Below are positions 52,151 through 60,593 of a stretch of 64,000 nt of DNA, piece by piece (positions within the stretch are counted from its first letter, which is position 1; each line of letters starts with the position of its first letter). The DNA is from Pseudomonas orientalis (lineage in GTDB: Bacteria; Pseudomonadota; Gammaproteobacteria; Pseudomonadales; Pseudomonadaceae). The notes beneath the pieces are model-generated. The model searched no databases. It was not told the DNA's origin and was given only the letters and a program-made list of their open reading frames with translations. The position numbers were made by a program, and so were the translations under genes. The stretch spans positions 3,036,501-3,100,500 of the forward strand of contig NZ_CP018049.1 in the NCBI RefSeq assembly GCF_002934065.1, read 5' to 3'.

Positions 52151-52702
52151 TTACGCAGGAACATCAGGCCATTCGATCGTTTGAGGGTAATCCGCTTGGT
52201 CGGGAACGCGGCTGAGTGCCACGCGGTACTTCTTCCACGCCTTCAGTGCGGCCAGGTCGGCATCGGTCGCTTCGTCGACATCGACCGCGTCCTGAAGTGG
52301 TGCGATCGCGTAGTCGGCGGCAGCGCGCAAGCGATTGATTTCGGTCTGCGCCTCTACCAAAGGATCAGCAGCCGGCGGCGGAACGACAATTGCCTCCAGA
52401 TCCGGGACCAGGATGTGCAGCGTGATCATTGTTTTCAGGTCATACGGCTGGCCATCCATCGTGACGGTGACGGTCAACAGCCCGTCGGAGAACGACGTAT
52501 CAACGAGTGCCTGGTTTTCCGACGGGTGCAGCGAGAAGCCCCAGCCCTGGTCCAAAGGTGGAAACGGAACCATGCCCAGTGCACCGGTCACGCAGTACAC
52601 ACCCACGTCCTTACGGTAACTGCCCACGTCGATCCCGCCAAGCGAGGTCAGGTCGTACATCGCGCCAGTAGCGCCCACGATATTGATTGCTGCTCTTGCC
52701 AT
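52151..52702 (-). CDS. Tail fibre assembly protein / fibre chaperone
   Basis: A 183-residue protein. The N-terminal half resembles small phage tail proteins. The C-terminal region (EAQTEINRLRAAADYAIAP and ALKAWKKYRVALSRVP) matches the caudovirus tail-fibre-assembly family, which is needed to fold and attach the fibre. It follows the fibre gene with a 2-nt gap. It is the last tail gene before the lysis block, a common order in Pseudomonas lambdoid phages. Confidence 0.75.
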   Translation of the reverse strand: MARAAINIVGATGAMYDLTSLGGIDVGSYRKDVGVYCVTGALGMVPFPPLDQGWGFSLHPSENQALVDTSFSDGLLTVTVTMDGQPYDLKTMITLHILVPDLEAIVVPPPAADPLVEAQTEINRLRAAADYAIAPLQDAVDVDEATDADLAALKAWKKYRVALSRVPDQADYPQTIEWPDVPA

Positions 52703-52704
52703 GA

Positions 52705-53445
52705 TTAAATCGCCTTAAGGGTGCCGTCTTGGGCACGGGTGGTGTTTCCATCGTGGTAAATCTTGCGCCACGGGTCGCCCGCTCCACTTGCGGCGACGGT
52801 CCGGAACATCAAGTTCATGCTGTTCCCCGTAACCACTTGTGCAACGAGATCCATAGCGCAGTTTTGGAAAGGGTACTGAGCGCGAATGCCCGCCCAGTAA
52901 GCGCCGCCTGCGGGCACCACCGTTGTGCCGTCCCCGTAGTTAATGAAGTGGCTGCCTTGCTCGATAAACGCGGAGTTTCCCACCATGGGTGTTGGTGAGC
53001 TCACGTCCTGGATGTTCCCCGCAGCGCTACCCACTGCCTTCAGTGCCGCCGACCCCAGTCCAAGATTTGCGCGCGCGGCCGCGGCCGAGGTCGCCCCGGT
53101 ACCACCATTTGCAACAGGAACAGTAGTCATGCTCGCCACTGGGCCAAGCCCGGCAAGCGTTGCTCCCCACTGCTGAACCAGCACGTTTACAGCATCGGCC
53201 AAAGCCTTTGGGTAGCCGTTCACGGGCACGATGCCGTAAACAGCGCCAGCGGCGTTGGCACCGCGGTACGCCGGCGAGATCGACACGGAGGTATCGCTCG
53301 ACGGGTTGATCACTTGATAAATGCCGTTATCCGGCCCAACGAACATGTCGCCGGATCGGCAGTTAGAAAACTTTGTACCGGCACCTGTCACGGTGGCGCT
53401 GCCATTCGTGACGGTGACGGTTCCTTCTGAAAACCAAGAAGCCAT
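52705..53445 (-). CDS. Phage tail fibre protein
   Basis: A 246-residue protein with a beta-rich, Gly/Thr/Ser-rich N-terminal domain (WFSEGTVTVTNGSATVTGAG) and VANGGTGATSAAAARANLGL, a motif common to phage fibre shafts. The C terminus ends in WRKIYHDGNTTRA. It probably contacts the host receptor. The ATG at 53445 behind GGAGA is used; the frame has four extra codons upstream. It is followed by the assembly protein with two bases between. Confidence 0.8.
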   Translation of the reverse strand: MASWFSEGTVTVTNGSATVTGAGTKFSNCRSGDMFVGPDNGIYQVINPSSDTSVSISPAYRGANAAGAVYGIVPVNGYPKALADAVNVLVQQWGATLAGLGPVASMTTVPVANGGTGATSAAAARANLGLGSAALKAVGSAAGNIQDVSSPTPMVGNSAFIEQGSHFINYGDGTTVVPAGGAYWAGIRAQYPFQNCAMDLVAQVVTGNSMNLMFRTVAASGAGDPWRKIYHDGNTTRAQDGTLKAI

Positions 53446-53491
53446 GTTTTTCTCCAATCAGAAATTATAATTAGCCCTTCAAGCAAACGAA

Positions 53492-54175
53492 TTAGGCTTG
53501 CATTTTCGCAAACACCGCCGGTATAAAAAACGTTGTTTGTGGCGTGGCTCCAATCGTTATCGCCCACAACCTGTTCGCTGGAAAATCCCACCAACAATAC
53601 AAAGACGCTGAACGAAATGAGCTCCCAGCCACATCCATACCAAAGTTGTTAATCAGCATGTACTCATCGCTAGAGAACACGAATGGCACACTGAAATAAA
53701 CCATGGACAGGCCTTGAGCGTCTCTGCCTGAAGTTACGAAGTTCCAAGATGCAGAAGACCGGCTGAACACCGCGCTGGGAGTGCCTGTGTCAAATATCAG
53801 AGACTCGTTCTGATCGTAAAGTCTGCCTCCCCACAAAGCGGTCGGACTCGCTAAGTAAGCTGCCGCAAAGTAGCTGCCTCTTGGCTGCGCCGTGTTCACG
53901 TCATACGCACGAACGTAAAAACCCGTCCAATTACCAGGCGTCCCCAGGATGAGAACCCTGCAGAGCCCTGCAACAATTCCAACATTGTCAGGCTTAACAA
54001 AGACTAGAGGTGGTTCTTGAGTGGTTATGACTTTCTCAAAGTTGGTCGCAGATCCAAGGCCGGACTCTTGTGTTGGAATAAATCGACCTTTCGACAAAAT
54101 TGAAAGTCGAGCATATTCAGAATCAATAATGACTACATCTTCGTTATTGATAAATTCAAATCCCCAGCCCATCAT
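53492..54175 (-). CDS. Unknown phage tail-tip-associated protein (227 aa)
   Basis: A 227-residue beta-rich protein beginning GWGFEFINNEDVVIIDSEYA and ending FFIPAVFAKMQA, with many Ser/Thr/aromatic residues. No known domain. It overlaps the 112-aa gene upstream by four bases. It lies between J and the fibre gene, where lambda has lom and stf. The sequence is more AT-rich than its neighbours, which suggests recent acquisition. Likely a receptor-binding accessory, by position only. Confidence 0.65.
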   Translation of the reverse strand: MMGWGFEFINNEDVVIIDSEYARLSILSKGRFIPTQESGLGSATNFEKVITTQEPPLVFVKPDNVGIVAGLCRVLILGTPGNWTGFYVRAYDVNTAQPRGSYFAAAYLASPTALWGGRLYDQNESLIFDTGTPSAVFSRSSASWNFVTSGRDAQGLSMVYFSVPFVFSSDEYMLINNFGMDVAGSSFRSASLYCWWDFPANRLWAITIGATPQTTFFIPAVFAKMQA

Positions 54176-54510
54176 CTGTACCTCGAAACAATAAGCCTTT
54201 GCGTACCCTCTCCAAATCGTCCATCAACTGCTGTTCTATGCCCGCGCCACACTCTTATCTGGCCGACAAGTATTTCGGGCTCGTATTGAATTGTGTTCAA
54301 GCCAGTTGAATACGGCCCAATCGGTAGGACGATAGCGATGCAGTTTTGTGGAGTAACCCCTGGCACAGAGAACGTCTGTGACGCACCTGTGCCAGTTGCC
54401 GCGCCGGTGAAGGTAACGAGCGTTGAGAAAACAGTGCGCAATGTGAAAGAGGCGGGGCCAATTTGCTGGACCCCGTTCTCGTCCCACGTACCCAGGCCAT
54501 ATTCAGCCAT
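54172..54510 (-). CDS. Small phage tail-tip-associated protein (112 aa)
   Basis: A 112-residue protein with the N terminus YGLGTWDENGVQQIGPASF and mid-part TFTGAATGTGASQTFSVPG. It looks like a jelly-roll or beta-sandwich element. It overlaps the J stop by one base and the next gene by four, so all three are co-translated. Its position directly after J suggests a tail-tip decoration. No recognisable domain. Confidence 0.65.
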   Translation of the reverse strand: MAEYGLGTWDENGVQQIGPASFTLRTVFSTLVTFTGAATGTGASQTFSVPGVTPQNCIAIVLPIGPYSTGLNTIQYEPEILVGQIRVWRGHRTAVDGRFGEGTQRLIVSRYR

Positions 54511-57500
54511 CAGGAAAGCCTCCCGAACTTGCCGCGACGTTTCTCGTTCGCGTCGAACACCGAGATACCGCTGTTATCGAACAGGCTAGAGCCGTCGGTG
54601 CCCTCGCCACGCACAGTGATCGTGCCTGCCGGAATGTTGATTTCCAGCAGTGGCCGCCCTTTCGAGTCCGCCGTCGGCGAACGAAGCACCATGCCGAGGA
54701 TGATTTCCTGAATGATCGCCTTGCTGATGATCGCGGTGTTGAACACAGCCTGCCCGTTCTCAATCACAAACATCGGTACAACCTTGCCGTCGATTTCATT
54801 CACGACCGCCATCCGTTGAGCCATGATCAGGAACTCCGACTGCGACCCGTTTGAGCCGAAGGCAAGGCCAGTGGTCACCCGCCTACCATCCACAATGGTT
54901 TGTGCCTGGAGCGTGACCTGCGCGGATACCCTGTTGTCGAGGCCAACTACGGTCTCGCTCACGGATCGGACAGAGGCGCTTGTCTGGCCAATGCTCGATT
55001 GCAGCGTTTCCGAAACCTTGGCCTGGGCCTCGATTTCAGATGCTCGCACCTTTTTCTCAGTGCTGATCGCGGCGGTGGACTCCCAGGCCTTGATAGCGCC
55101 CGCAAGATCGCCAGCTCCATCGTCGCCCCGGACGGAAGCCCGTAGCGCCTCGTTGCTCGACGCCTGAGAAATGATCTTTCCGTCAAGGTTGGTGACCTTG
55201 CTATCGAGGCTCGTGATCGCCTGGGCATTGCCGATCGCCTTTTGATCGATCGCAGAAAGATCGCTTTTCAATTGGGTGATCTGCGCCGCCGACGTCTCGC
55301 GGTTGCTGGCCACCACCTGCTCAAGGACGGTGAGCGACGACCTGTTATCGCCTACCTGCGCGCCAAGGGTGAGCAACTGCTGAGCCATTGCATAATTCTC
55401 GCCGGCTCGTGTTTTGCGCTCGACCGCAAGATCTGCCGTCGACGTCCAGCCCTTGAGAGCGTCGGCCAGGTCGCCGGCGCCGTCATCACCACGAGCAGCA
55501 GAGCGCAAAGCTTCCACCGAGGTAGCGGTGGCCAGCACCTTGCCGTCGATCTCTTCGATCTTGGTTTCAATGATCTGCACTTGGGATGCCAACGCATTCG
55601 CTGTTTCCAGGATAGTGCCGATATCGGTCCAGTGATCGGCGTCTGGCGGGGCCGCTCCCACGGGCACCGGGCCTTTCGCTTGGTAGAGGTGCTGATCCAG
55701 CCGGACAATGTCACCCTTCAGATAAGGCTTCGCAGGATCGTAGGCGAGTGCATCACTTACCTGTTTGATCAGATCTTCCAGTTCCTGCTTGGCTTCCTCG
55801 AGGCGTTCGTTCACAGAGCCAGGCCCGTCTCCGGTGATCAGTTCTATCTCTTCGCGCAGGCTCTGGTACAGGGCGCCCTTGCCGATTTTGTCGGCGTAAT
55901 ACGCCTCATAGTCGCTCTGCTTGGTACTGGCCTGGCCGTTGACCGCGCCAGATACCGGGAAAAACGGGCCAATATTGCCCGACCGGTCCACCAGGCGGGC
56001 CCAGAAGAACAACGTCGCGCCGGGCAGCATGGCATGCATCTCATGCTTCGCTTGCGGATAGCTGAAGTCGCTCAGCTTGATCGCGGTCGTCAGGTCAGCC
56101 GATTGGCTGTACCAGATTTCCGTGCGCTCGGTGTCCTCTGCACCTGGTGGGAAGCCCCATTGAATGCCGATGCCGTAAACCAGGCTGGTGGTGGTCAGGA
56201 ACGACACCGCCGGCGGCAGGCCGGTTTTGCCTTGCAGGTTCGTCAGGATCGAATTTTCCCAAACCGACGAGATGTCGAAGGCACTCACCGCGCGCACCCG
56301 AGCCAGGTATGCGCCCGAATAGATGCCGGTTACGTCGACGCTCGTCGAGCCGCTGCGCTGCACCTTGATCCAGTTTCCGCTGTCCTTGCGCCACTCCACG
56401 TCATACGCGACGGCGCCGGTGACGGCCGGCCACGAGATGTTCATGGTGGTGATCGCGATGCCCTGATTGACCGAGTAGCTCGACGTCAACGTGACGCTGG
56501 CCGGTGCCGGTACCACCGTGATCGGAATCACACTGATCGGGCGCTCTTCCAGGCGCGCGCCAGTGTCGATGTGAGCAAACTTGCTCGGATCGTACTGAAC
56601 TGCCGATATCTCAAACACGCCTGGCTCTGGCCGGGCAACGCTCACCACGCGGTAGAGCGGGATGGCCAGGTCGTCAGCATCCAGCGCCCACACCAGTTCG
56701 GGCTCAGGCGGCACGGAATAGGCGACCGTCACAGTGACCTGCCTGCCGCTGACAAGCTGAACCGTGCGGCCCTCGCACTTGCCGTCAGGCAGGTTGAGGA
56801 TCAACCGGTCGCCGGGCTTGGCCTGGGTATCGCGGTCTAAAGTGATGACCGTGCCGTTCACCGCCGAGATGCGCCCGCCCACCGGCCGACCCGCAAGCAA
56901 TTCGTCCGCGATAGGGATCACGTAGCCAGGCAGCGGAATACGCCCGTCCAAGCCAACCTTGAAGGTTACCGCCCGGTCCTTGGAGTTGGTCAGCAGCGCC
57001 CACTTGCCACGGCGCTGGGCTTCTGACTCGCGAGTGCAGCCGATGGCGCTGATCTCCAGCGGGTTGTCGCCGTAGCGCCGCTGCAGCTTGGCGTCGGTCA
57101 CTGCGGTGACGTCGGTGTCGAAGTTGTTCAGCGGGTTGTCGTAGCTGATCAGCGCCCGAGTGTACCGGGTACGCTCCGACGCACTGGAGTAGGTGAACTT
57201 GCCGTCAATGACGTTCGCACGGGTGTAGGCGAAGTCGAAGTCGGTAGCGCGCGGCATATCAGCCAGGGTGAAGACTTGGCCCTGGGCCCAGTAAGTCATG
57301 CCTCGGTATATCGTGGAGATGTCACGCAGCAGAGACCAGGCGTCGGCCTTGCTCTGAAGATTCAGGTTGCAGATGAAGCGCGGCTCCTGGCCGCCCTTCC
57401 CGTCCGGCACCAACTGATCGCAATACTGGGAGATGCGGTAGAGCTCCCACTTGTCAACCATCCACGGTTTGATGCGGCGGCCAAGGCCGAAGCGGTCGTT

Positions 57501-58376
57501 CGTGGTTATGCCGTAGGTGTGCCAGACAGGGTTATCGGTCCACGCTTCCTTGAAGGTGCCGTCCCAAATTCCGCTATAGCTGCGGGAGGCCGAATCGTAG
57601 TTGCTCGGCACCTGCCATTTGCGGCCCTTACAGCGGATCGTGACGGCCGGGATGCTGCGGAACTGCTCTGCCGAAAACTCAATATAGAGCAGCGCGGTAT
57701 TCGGGTATCGAATCTTCGCGTCGATCACCTCGGTAAAGCCGGCGATCTGCATGGTGTCGGAAATTTTATTGTTGTTCTGGTTGATAGTAAGCCGCGTGAC
57801 GCGAATCAACCAACCGCTGTTTGCCTTTGGCAGGTCAATACGACGCGTGCGCTCATATATGGTCGTAGTCTTGCCGTCGACAGCCTCACTCAGAACCTGC
57901 TGATATGCGCCGCCGTCCGTTGCCAACTCGACCTTGTACTCAATCCGGTACCCGTTGATGTTGCCGCTGGCATCTACTGACTGGAGTGCAGGCCACGCAA
58001 GGCGCACACGCATAGCCGATAACTGGGTATTGGTGATCGCTCGAACCCACGGCGTGGTGCTACGAAGCTCGACGCCAATGGTGATTTCATTCTCGATAGA
58101 TGGGATGCCCTGGATATAGGGCTGATCGACTGAGCCTGTCCGCCATTCCCACTTCACGTTGGGGAAGTTCATATTGCCTTGAGGATCTTGCAAGGGCGTG
58201 CCGTCAACGCGAATATCACTGGCGGTAGGCATGCCCTCAAAGTCACCCTCACCAACAGCTATAAGCATCTTCGCGAGCGCGATCGAGCGCAGACTGTCAG
58301 GAGCTTCCGTCGGCGTTTTTGGCTTATCGGAGCCGCCCTTGGCGCCGTAGATGTCGAGCTTATGTGCTGCGCCCAT
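54510..58376 (-). CDS. Phage tail tip protein J (host specificity protein)
   Basis: A 1288-residue central tail-tip protein. The N-terminal domain (LRSIALAKMLIAVGEGDFEG, PWVRAITNTQLSAMRVRLAWP) and the middle SRSYSGIWDGTFKEAWTDNP region match lambda J. Fibronectin-like repeats follow (PAPASVTLTSSYSVNQGI, VAYDVEWRKDSGNW). A long coiled-coil tail has two copies of an EALR-RGDDGAGDLA unit about 121 residues apart. The C terminus (ITVRGEGTDGSSLFDNSG) is probably the receptor-binding end. It starts at the ATG at 58376 behind GGAGA. It is in the expected place after I. Confidence 0.93.
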   Translation of the reverse strand: MGAAHKLDIYGAKGGSDKPKTPTEAPDSLRSIALAKMLIAVGEGDFEGMPTASDIRVDGTPLQDPQGNMNFPNVKWEWRTGSVDQPYIQGIPSIENEITIGVELRSTTPWVRAITNTQLSAMRVRLAWPALQSVDASGNINGYRIEYKVELATDGGAYQQVLSEAVDGKTTTIYERTRRIDLPKANSGWLIRVTRLTINQNNNKISDTMQIAGFTEVIDAKIRYPNTALLYIEFSAEQFRSIPAVTIRCKGRKWQVPSNYDSASRSYSGIWDGTFKEAWTDNPVWHTYGITTNDRFGLGRRIKPWMVDKWELYRISQYCDQLVPDGKGGQEPRFICNLNLQSKADAWSLLRDISTIYRGMTYWAQGQVFTLADMPRATDFDFAYTRANVIDGKFTYSSASERTRYTRALISYDNPLNNFDTDVTAVTDAKLQRRYGDNPLEISAIGCTRESEAQRRGKWALLTNSKDRAVTFKVGLDGRIPLPGYVIPIADELLAGRPVGGRISAVNGTVITLDRDTQAKPGDRLILNLPDGKCEGRTVQLVSGRQVTVTVAYSVPPEPELVWALDADDLAIPLYRVVSVARPEPGVFEISAVQYDPSKFAHIDTGARLEERPISVIPITVVPAPASVTLTSSYSVNQGIAITTMNISWPAVTGAVAYDVEWRKDSGNWIKVQRSGSTSVDVTGIYSGAYLARVRAVSAFDISSVWENSILTNLQGKTGLPPAVSFLTTTSLVYGIGIQWGFPPGAEDTERTEIWYSQSADLTTAIKLSDFSYPQAKHEMHAMLPGATLFFWARLVDRSGNIGPFFPVSGAVNGQASTKQSDYEAYYADKIGKGALYQSLREEIELITGDGPGSVNERLEEAKQELEDLIKQVSDALAYDPAKPYLKGDIVRLDQHLYQAKGPVPVGAAPPDADHWTDIGTILETANALASQVQIIETKIEEIDGKVLATATSVEALRSAARGDDGAGDLADALKGWTSTADLAVERKTRAGENYAMAQQLLTLGAQVGDNRSSLTVLEQVVASNRETSAAQITQLKSDLSAIDQKAIGNAQAITSLDSKVTNLDGKIISQASSNEALRASVRGDDGAGDLAGAIKAWESTAAISTEKKVRASEIEAQAKVSETLQSSIGQTSASVRSVSETVVGLDNRVSAQVTLQAQTIVDGRRVTTGLAFGSNGSQSEFLIMAQRMAVVNEIDGKVVPMFVIENGQAVFNTAIISKAIIQEIILGMVLRSPTADSKGRPLLEINIPAGTITVRGEGTDGSSLFDNSGISVFDANEKRRGKFGRLS

Positions 58377-58393
58377 GCTTTTCTCCAAGCAAT

Positions 58394-58414
58394 AAAAAAC
58401 CGGCTCATAGCCGG
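58394..58414 (-). terminator. Intrinsic terminator between tail genes I and J
   Basis: On the minus strand CCGGC, TATGA, GCCGG and TTTTTT, followed by ATTGC-GGAGA of the J ribosome site. A perfect 5-bp stem and a T-run. Confidence 0.7.
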
Positions 58415-58435
58415 CTGCTGTGTTGCGGGTGGTTC

Positions 58436-59047
58436 TTACATCTGGTCTTCGGCGTAAATCCCAGCGCTAGCGATCGCGCCTCCCCAGTCCCTTTCGCCTG
58501 CGCAAAGCGGTACCGGGTTACCAGATGCCGTGGTGTTCTTGGCGCTGCCGAAGGCGTAGCCGGGGGTGTTCTCGGGCGCGGCGCTGGTCTTGAGGCCACC
58601 AGCCTGGGGGCTTAGCATCTGGATCACGCCTCCCAACGCCATTGAGCCGCCCATCATTACCAAGGCAGAACCGAAAGGCGCTCCGGCACCGAACGTGCCG
58701 CCGGTGATGACAAGACCGACAACGATCAGTACGGCGCCGATGATGGTTTGCAGCGCCCCGCCGCGCTTACTGCCGGTGATGACCGGGGCAATTCGAATAT
58801 CTCCGCCACCAGCAAACCCCAACTCCTTTTCTGCCAGGTTCGTCTTCCCTCGGAATACGGCAAACTCAATCCCTCTAGACTTGGCGTTCGACAGGTAACG
58901 TTCGAATCCGGGGATCTGCACACAAAGCGCCTTGATCGCCTCTGCTGGTGACCTCACAGCCATGCGGAAGGACCGGCCAAACTGCCGAAGTTGCCCATAG
59001 AGCATGATCGTGGTCATGGGCTGATAATTAATAGCGAGTGCTGCCAT
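58436..59047 (-). CDS. Phage tail assembly protein I
   Basis: A 203-residue protein of the lambda I family, which is needed for tail-tip assembly. It begins MAALAINYQPMTTIMLYGQL and has a ubiquitin-like N-terminal part. A glycine-rich hydrophobic domain (GALQTIIGAVLIVVGLVITG, then GGSMALGGVIQML) follows, with GYAFGSAKNTTASGNPVP at the end. The ATG at 59045-59047 has a GGAGA site. It lies directly upstream of J, but not directly after K: the accessory island comes between. Confidence 0.88.
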   Translation of the reverse strand: MAALAINYQPMTTIMLYGQLRQFGRSFRMAVRSPAEAIKALCVQIPGFERYLSNAKSRGIEFAVFRGKTNLAEKELGFAGGGDIRIAPVITGSKRGGALQTIIGAVLIVVGLVITGGTFGAGAPFGSALVMMGGSMALGGVIQMLSPQAGGLKTSAAPENTPGYAFGSAKNTTASGNPVPLCAGERDWGGAIASAGIYAEDQM

Positions 59048-59065
59048 TGAGACTTCTCCGGACAA

Positions 59066-59092
59066 TAAAAAAGCCCGCCGAAGCGAGCCTTG
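59066..59092 (-). terminator. Intrinsic terminator upstream of tail gene I
   Basis: On the minus strand AGGCTCGC, TTCG, GCGGGCT and TTTTTT form an 8-bp stem with two G.T pairs, then ATTGTCCGGAGA, the ribosome site of gene I. Confidence 0.75.
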
Positions 59093-59109
59093 AATAGATG
59101 ACTGATCGT

Positions 59110-59460
59110 CTAAAGACAACTCTGCAATGCAGTCAGCCTTTTGTTGGCGATCCAGTTACCAACCACCACATAATATTTCGCCACCGAACCAGCACCCTGC
59201 GGCTGAATGTCCACGAAATATTGGGAGCCTTCTGTAAAGACCGTATATCCATTATCCCGCCCCGGCTGAAGCGTTGCGCCAGGCGTACCCCCGAATATTG
59301 GCTGGTTCTGCCACTCGTAATGAACGCACTTAGCCAGTGCAGCGTCTGATTTTTTTGAGGTCAGCACTTTGTATGGCCCCTCTTGGCGGGCCTCGTTCAT
59401 CGTTGGTGCCATACACCCCGCCAGCATCGCCACCGCTACCGCCGCTATCAAAATTCGCAT
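59110..59460 (-). CDS. Prophage lipoprotein, candidate exclusion factor
   Basis: A 116-residue lipoprotein. The signal peptide is MRILIAAVAVAMLAGC, so the lipobox LAGC gives a lipidated Cys. The mature part has CVHYEWQNQ and YKVLTSKKSDAALAKC and ends in a Cys, so a disulphide is likely. The ATG at 59458-59460 sits behind AGAGGG. Prophage lipoproteins near J often block superinfection by altering the outer membrane receptor (Cor-like); this is inference here. It is the first gene of the accessory island next to I. Confidence 0.75.
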   Translation of the reverse strand: MRILIAAVAVAMLAGCMAPTMNEARQEGPYKVLTSKKSDAALAKCVHYEWQNQPIFGGTPGATLQPGRDNGYTVFTEGSQYFVDIQPQGAGSVAKYYVVVGNWIANKRLTALQSCL

Positions 59461-59511
59461 GTCGTTCCCTCTTTGGTTTGGCGGGACTGTAGCACTGGGG
59501 ACCGGTTGCAA

Positions 59512-59536
59512 AAAGCCCAGCGCGGGGCTGGGCTTT
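59512..59536 (-). terminator. Intrinsic terminator after the 61-aa gene
   Basis: On the minus strand AAAGCCCAGC pairs with GCTGGGCTTT, followed by TTTGC. It lies about 20 nt after the 61-aa gene stop and supports that gene being real. Confidence 0.8.
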
Positions 59537-59555
59537 GGAATATCGAAGCCAAGAG

Positions 59556-59741
59556 TTATCCCGCGGTAACCAGGACATCATTATCAGGATATGCAGTTCT
59601 TTGCTCAAACAAAAGAGTGTCAATCGCCTCTTGATGAGTAAAAACGAAGAACGACTTCGCGCCTGTTGAGCTCGTAGAGCTGCCCGGCTTTTTACGCTGA
59701 TATTTTGCCCGGAACCACTGCTTTTTGGGTTGCTGCGCCAT
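59556..59741 (-). CDS. Basic small prophage protein (61 aa)
   Basis: A 61-residue protein with a very basic N terminus (AQQPKKQWFRAKYQRKKPG) and a helical C-terminal half (HQEAIDTLLFEQRTAYPDND). Ribosome site AAGGAT, and a clear terminator follows. The pattern suggests nucleic acid binding. On the minus strand in the accessory island between I and K. Confidence 0.6.
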   Translation of the reverse strand: MAQQPKKQWFRAKYQRKKPGSSTSSTGAKSFFVFTHQEAIDTLLFEQRTAYPDNDVLVTAG

Positions 59742-59904
59742 GGGTTACTGATCCTTGTAGTTAACGAAATGCAGTAGGCAAGCATAATAGCCAAACGCCA
59801 TTCATCAACCAACTGAACAAGCATCCAGCGTGGATGAAATGCCAGTAACGCCCAGGCCGCTATCAGTAGTAGCTTTTGGCCTCCAACCCAGAAGGAACTG
59901 AGCA

Positions 59905-60108
59905 ATGGCCAAGCAACCCACGAACGGTGGCAAGGAATGGACGGCAGCAGAGATCACTCAGCTGCGCACCCTGGCAGCAGGTAACACCCCCACCCGCGTA
60001 ATCGGCCTCAAGCTTGGCCGTTCCGAGGCGTCCATCTACAGCAAGGCCGCCGAGCTGGGCATCAGCCTCAAGCCGACGAATCAGTCACCTTACAATCGCA
60101 AGCCTTGA
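59905..60108 (+). CDS. SANT/HTH-like small DNA-binding protein (67 aa)
   Basis: A 67-residue protein with KEWTAAEITQLRTLAAGNTP then TRVIGLKLGRSEASIYSKAA. This is the helix-turn-helix layout of small SANT/Myb-like proteins that recur in proteobacterial chromosomes and phages. The strand is opposite to the late genes, with GAAGGA before the ATG. It could regulate accessory genes here or on the host. The 54-aa minus-strand frame overlaps its 3' end. Confidence 0.75.
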   Translation: MAKQPTNGGKEWTAAEITQLRTLAAGNTPTRVIGLKLGRSEASIYSKAAELGISLKPTNQSPYNRKP

Positions 60109-60232
60109 GGGTTGCTGTGGCGCGCTCGTAGGAAGCTCTCAGCTCATCACTCCAGCTGTGTCCATGATCAGCCAACGCCAACGCGAGAGCATCCATCGTG
60201 CGCGCGATGTCGCTACGTTCGATTTGAGTCAT
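60068..60232 (-). CDS. Small 54-aa protein antisense-overlapping the HTH gene
   Basis: A 54-codon frame (MTQIERSDIARTMDALALAL) continuing into HGHSWSDELRASYERATATL with a helix-rich, charged pattern typical of small phage proteins. It overlaps 41 bp of the end of the HTH gene on the other strand. Ribosome site is weak. No known domain; the amino acid composition makes a real protein likely. Confidence 0.5.
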   Translation of the reverse strand: MTQIERSDIARTMDALALALADHGHSWSDELRASYERATATLKACDCKVTDSSA

Positions 60233-60246
60233 TTCGAAATACTCGA

Positions 60247-60342
60247 ATGAGTGAAAAAGGATTTCCCCAGTCCTACGCGTGCAAGCCCAAGGACTGGGAT
60301 AGCGCCAATATCGGCGCGTTTATGACCTGGAGGTCAATGTGA
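60247..60342 (+). CDS. Possible 31-aa leader peptide
   Basis: A 31-codon frame from ATG to TGA (MSEKGFPQSYACKPKDWDS) whose final ATGTGA overlaps the GTG start of the next gene. No good ribosome site is visible. It might couple translation to the 84-aa gene. Confidence 0.3.
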   Translation: MSEKGFPQSYACKPKDWDSANIGAFMTWRSM

Positions 60343-60593
60343 ACGAAGGACAAACCATCTTCCCCTATATTATCGTCACCGCGAAAGACGACTACATCCC
60401 AGTAGCGGAGAAATTCGCCTACAAAGGCGTTGAAGTGGGGTGCGGTGTCATCACCTTTTTGTCAGAGTCGGATTTTGGGACCATCTACGACGCGCTAAAA
60501 AGCGTTGGCTCAGGGTATGCGCTGATCTTGGCTGATGATCTTAACTACTTCGGCGACGGCAATTTCGATAGGGCCTTCCATCACATCAACTGA
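60339..60593 (+). CDS. Prophage hypothetical protein (84 aa)
   Basis: An 84-residue protein from a GTG at 60339 behind GGAGG (MNEGQTIFPYIIVTAKDDYI). It has a mixed alpha/beta pattern and an acidic C-terminal half. No known domain. It overlaps the minus-strand 68-aa gene by eight bases. The strong ribosome site supports it. Part of the accessory island between K and I. Confidence 0.65.
   Translation: MNEGQTIFPYIIVTAKDDYIPVAEKFAYKGVEVGCGVITFLSESDFGTIYDALKSVGSGYALILADDLNYFGDGNFDRAFHHIN

Noticed and set aside
59330..59905. 191-codon minus-strand frame overlapping the lipoprotein and 61-aa genes
   Set aside because: Starts at a TTG with no ribosome site and conflicts with two smaller genes that have sites and a terminator.
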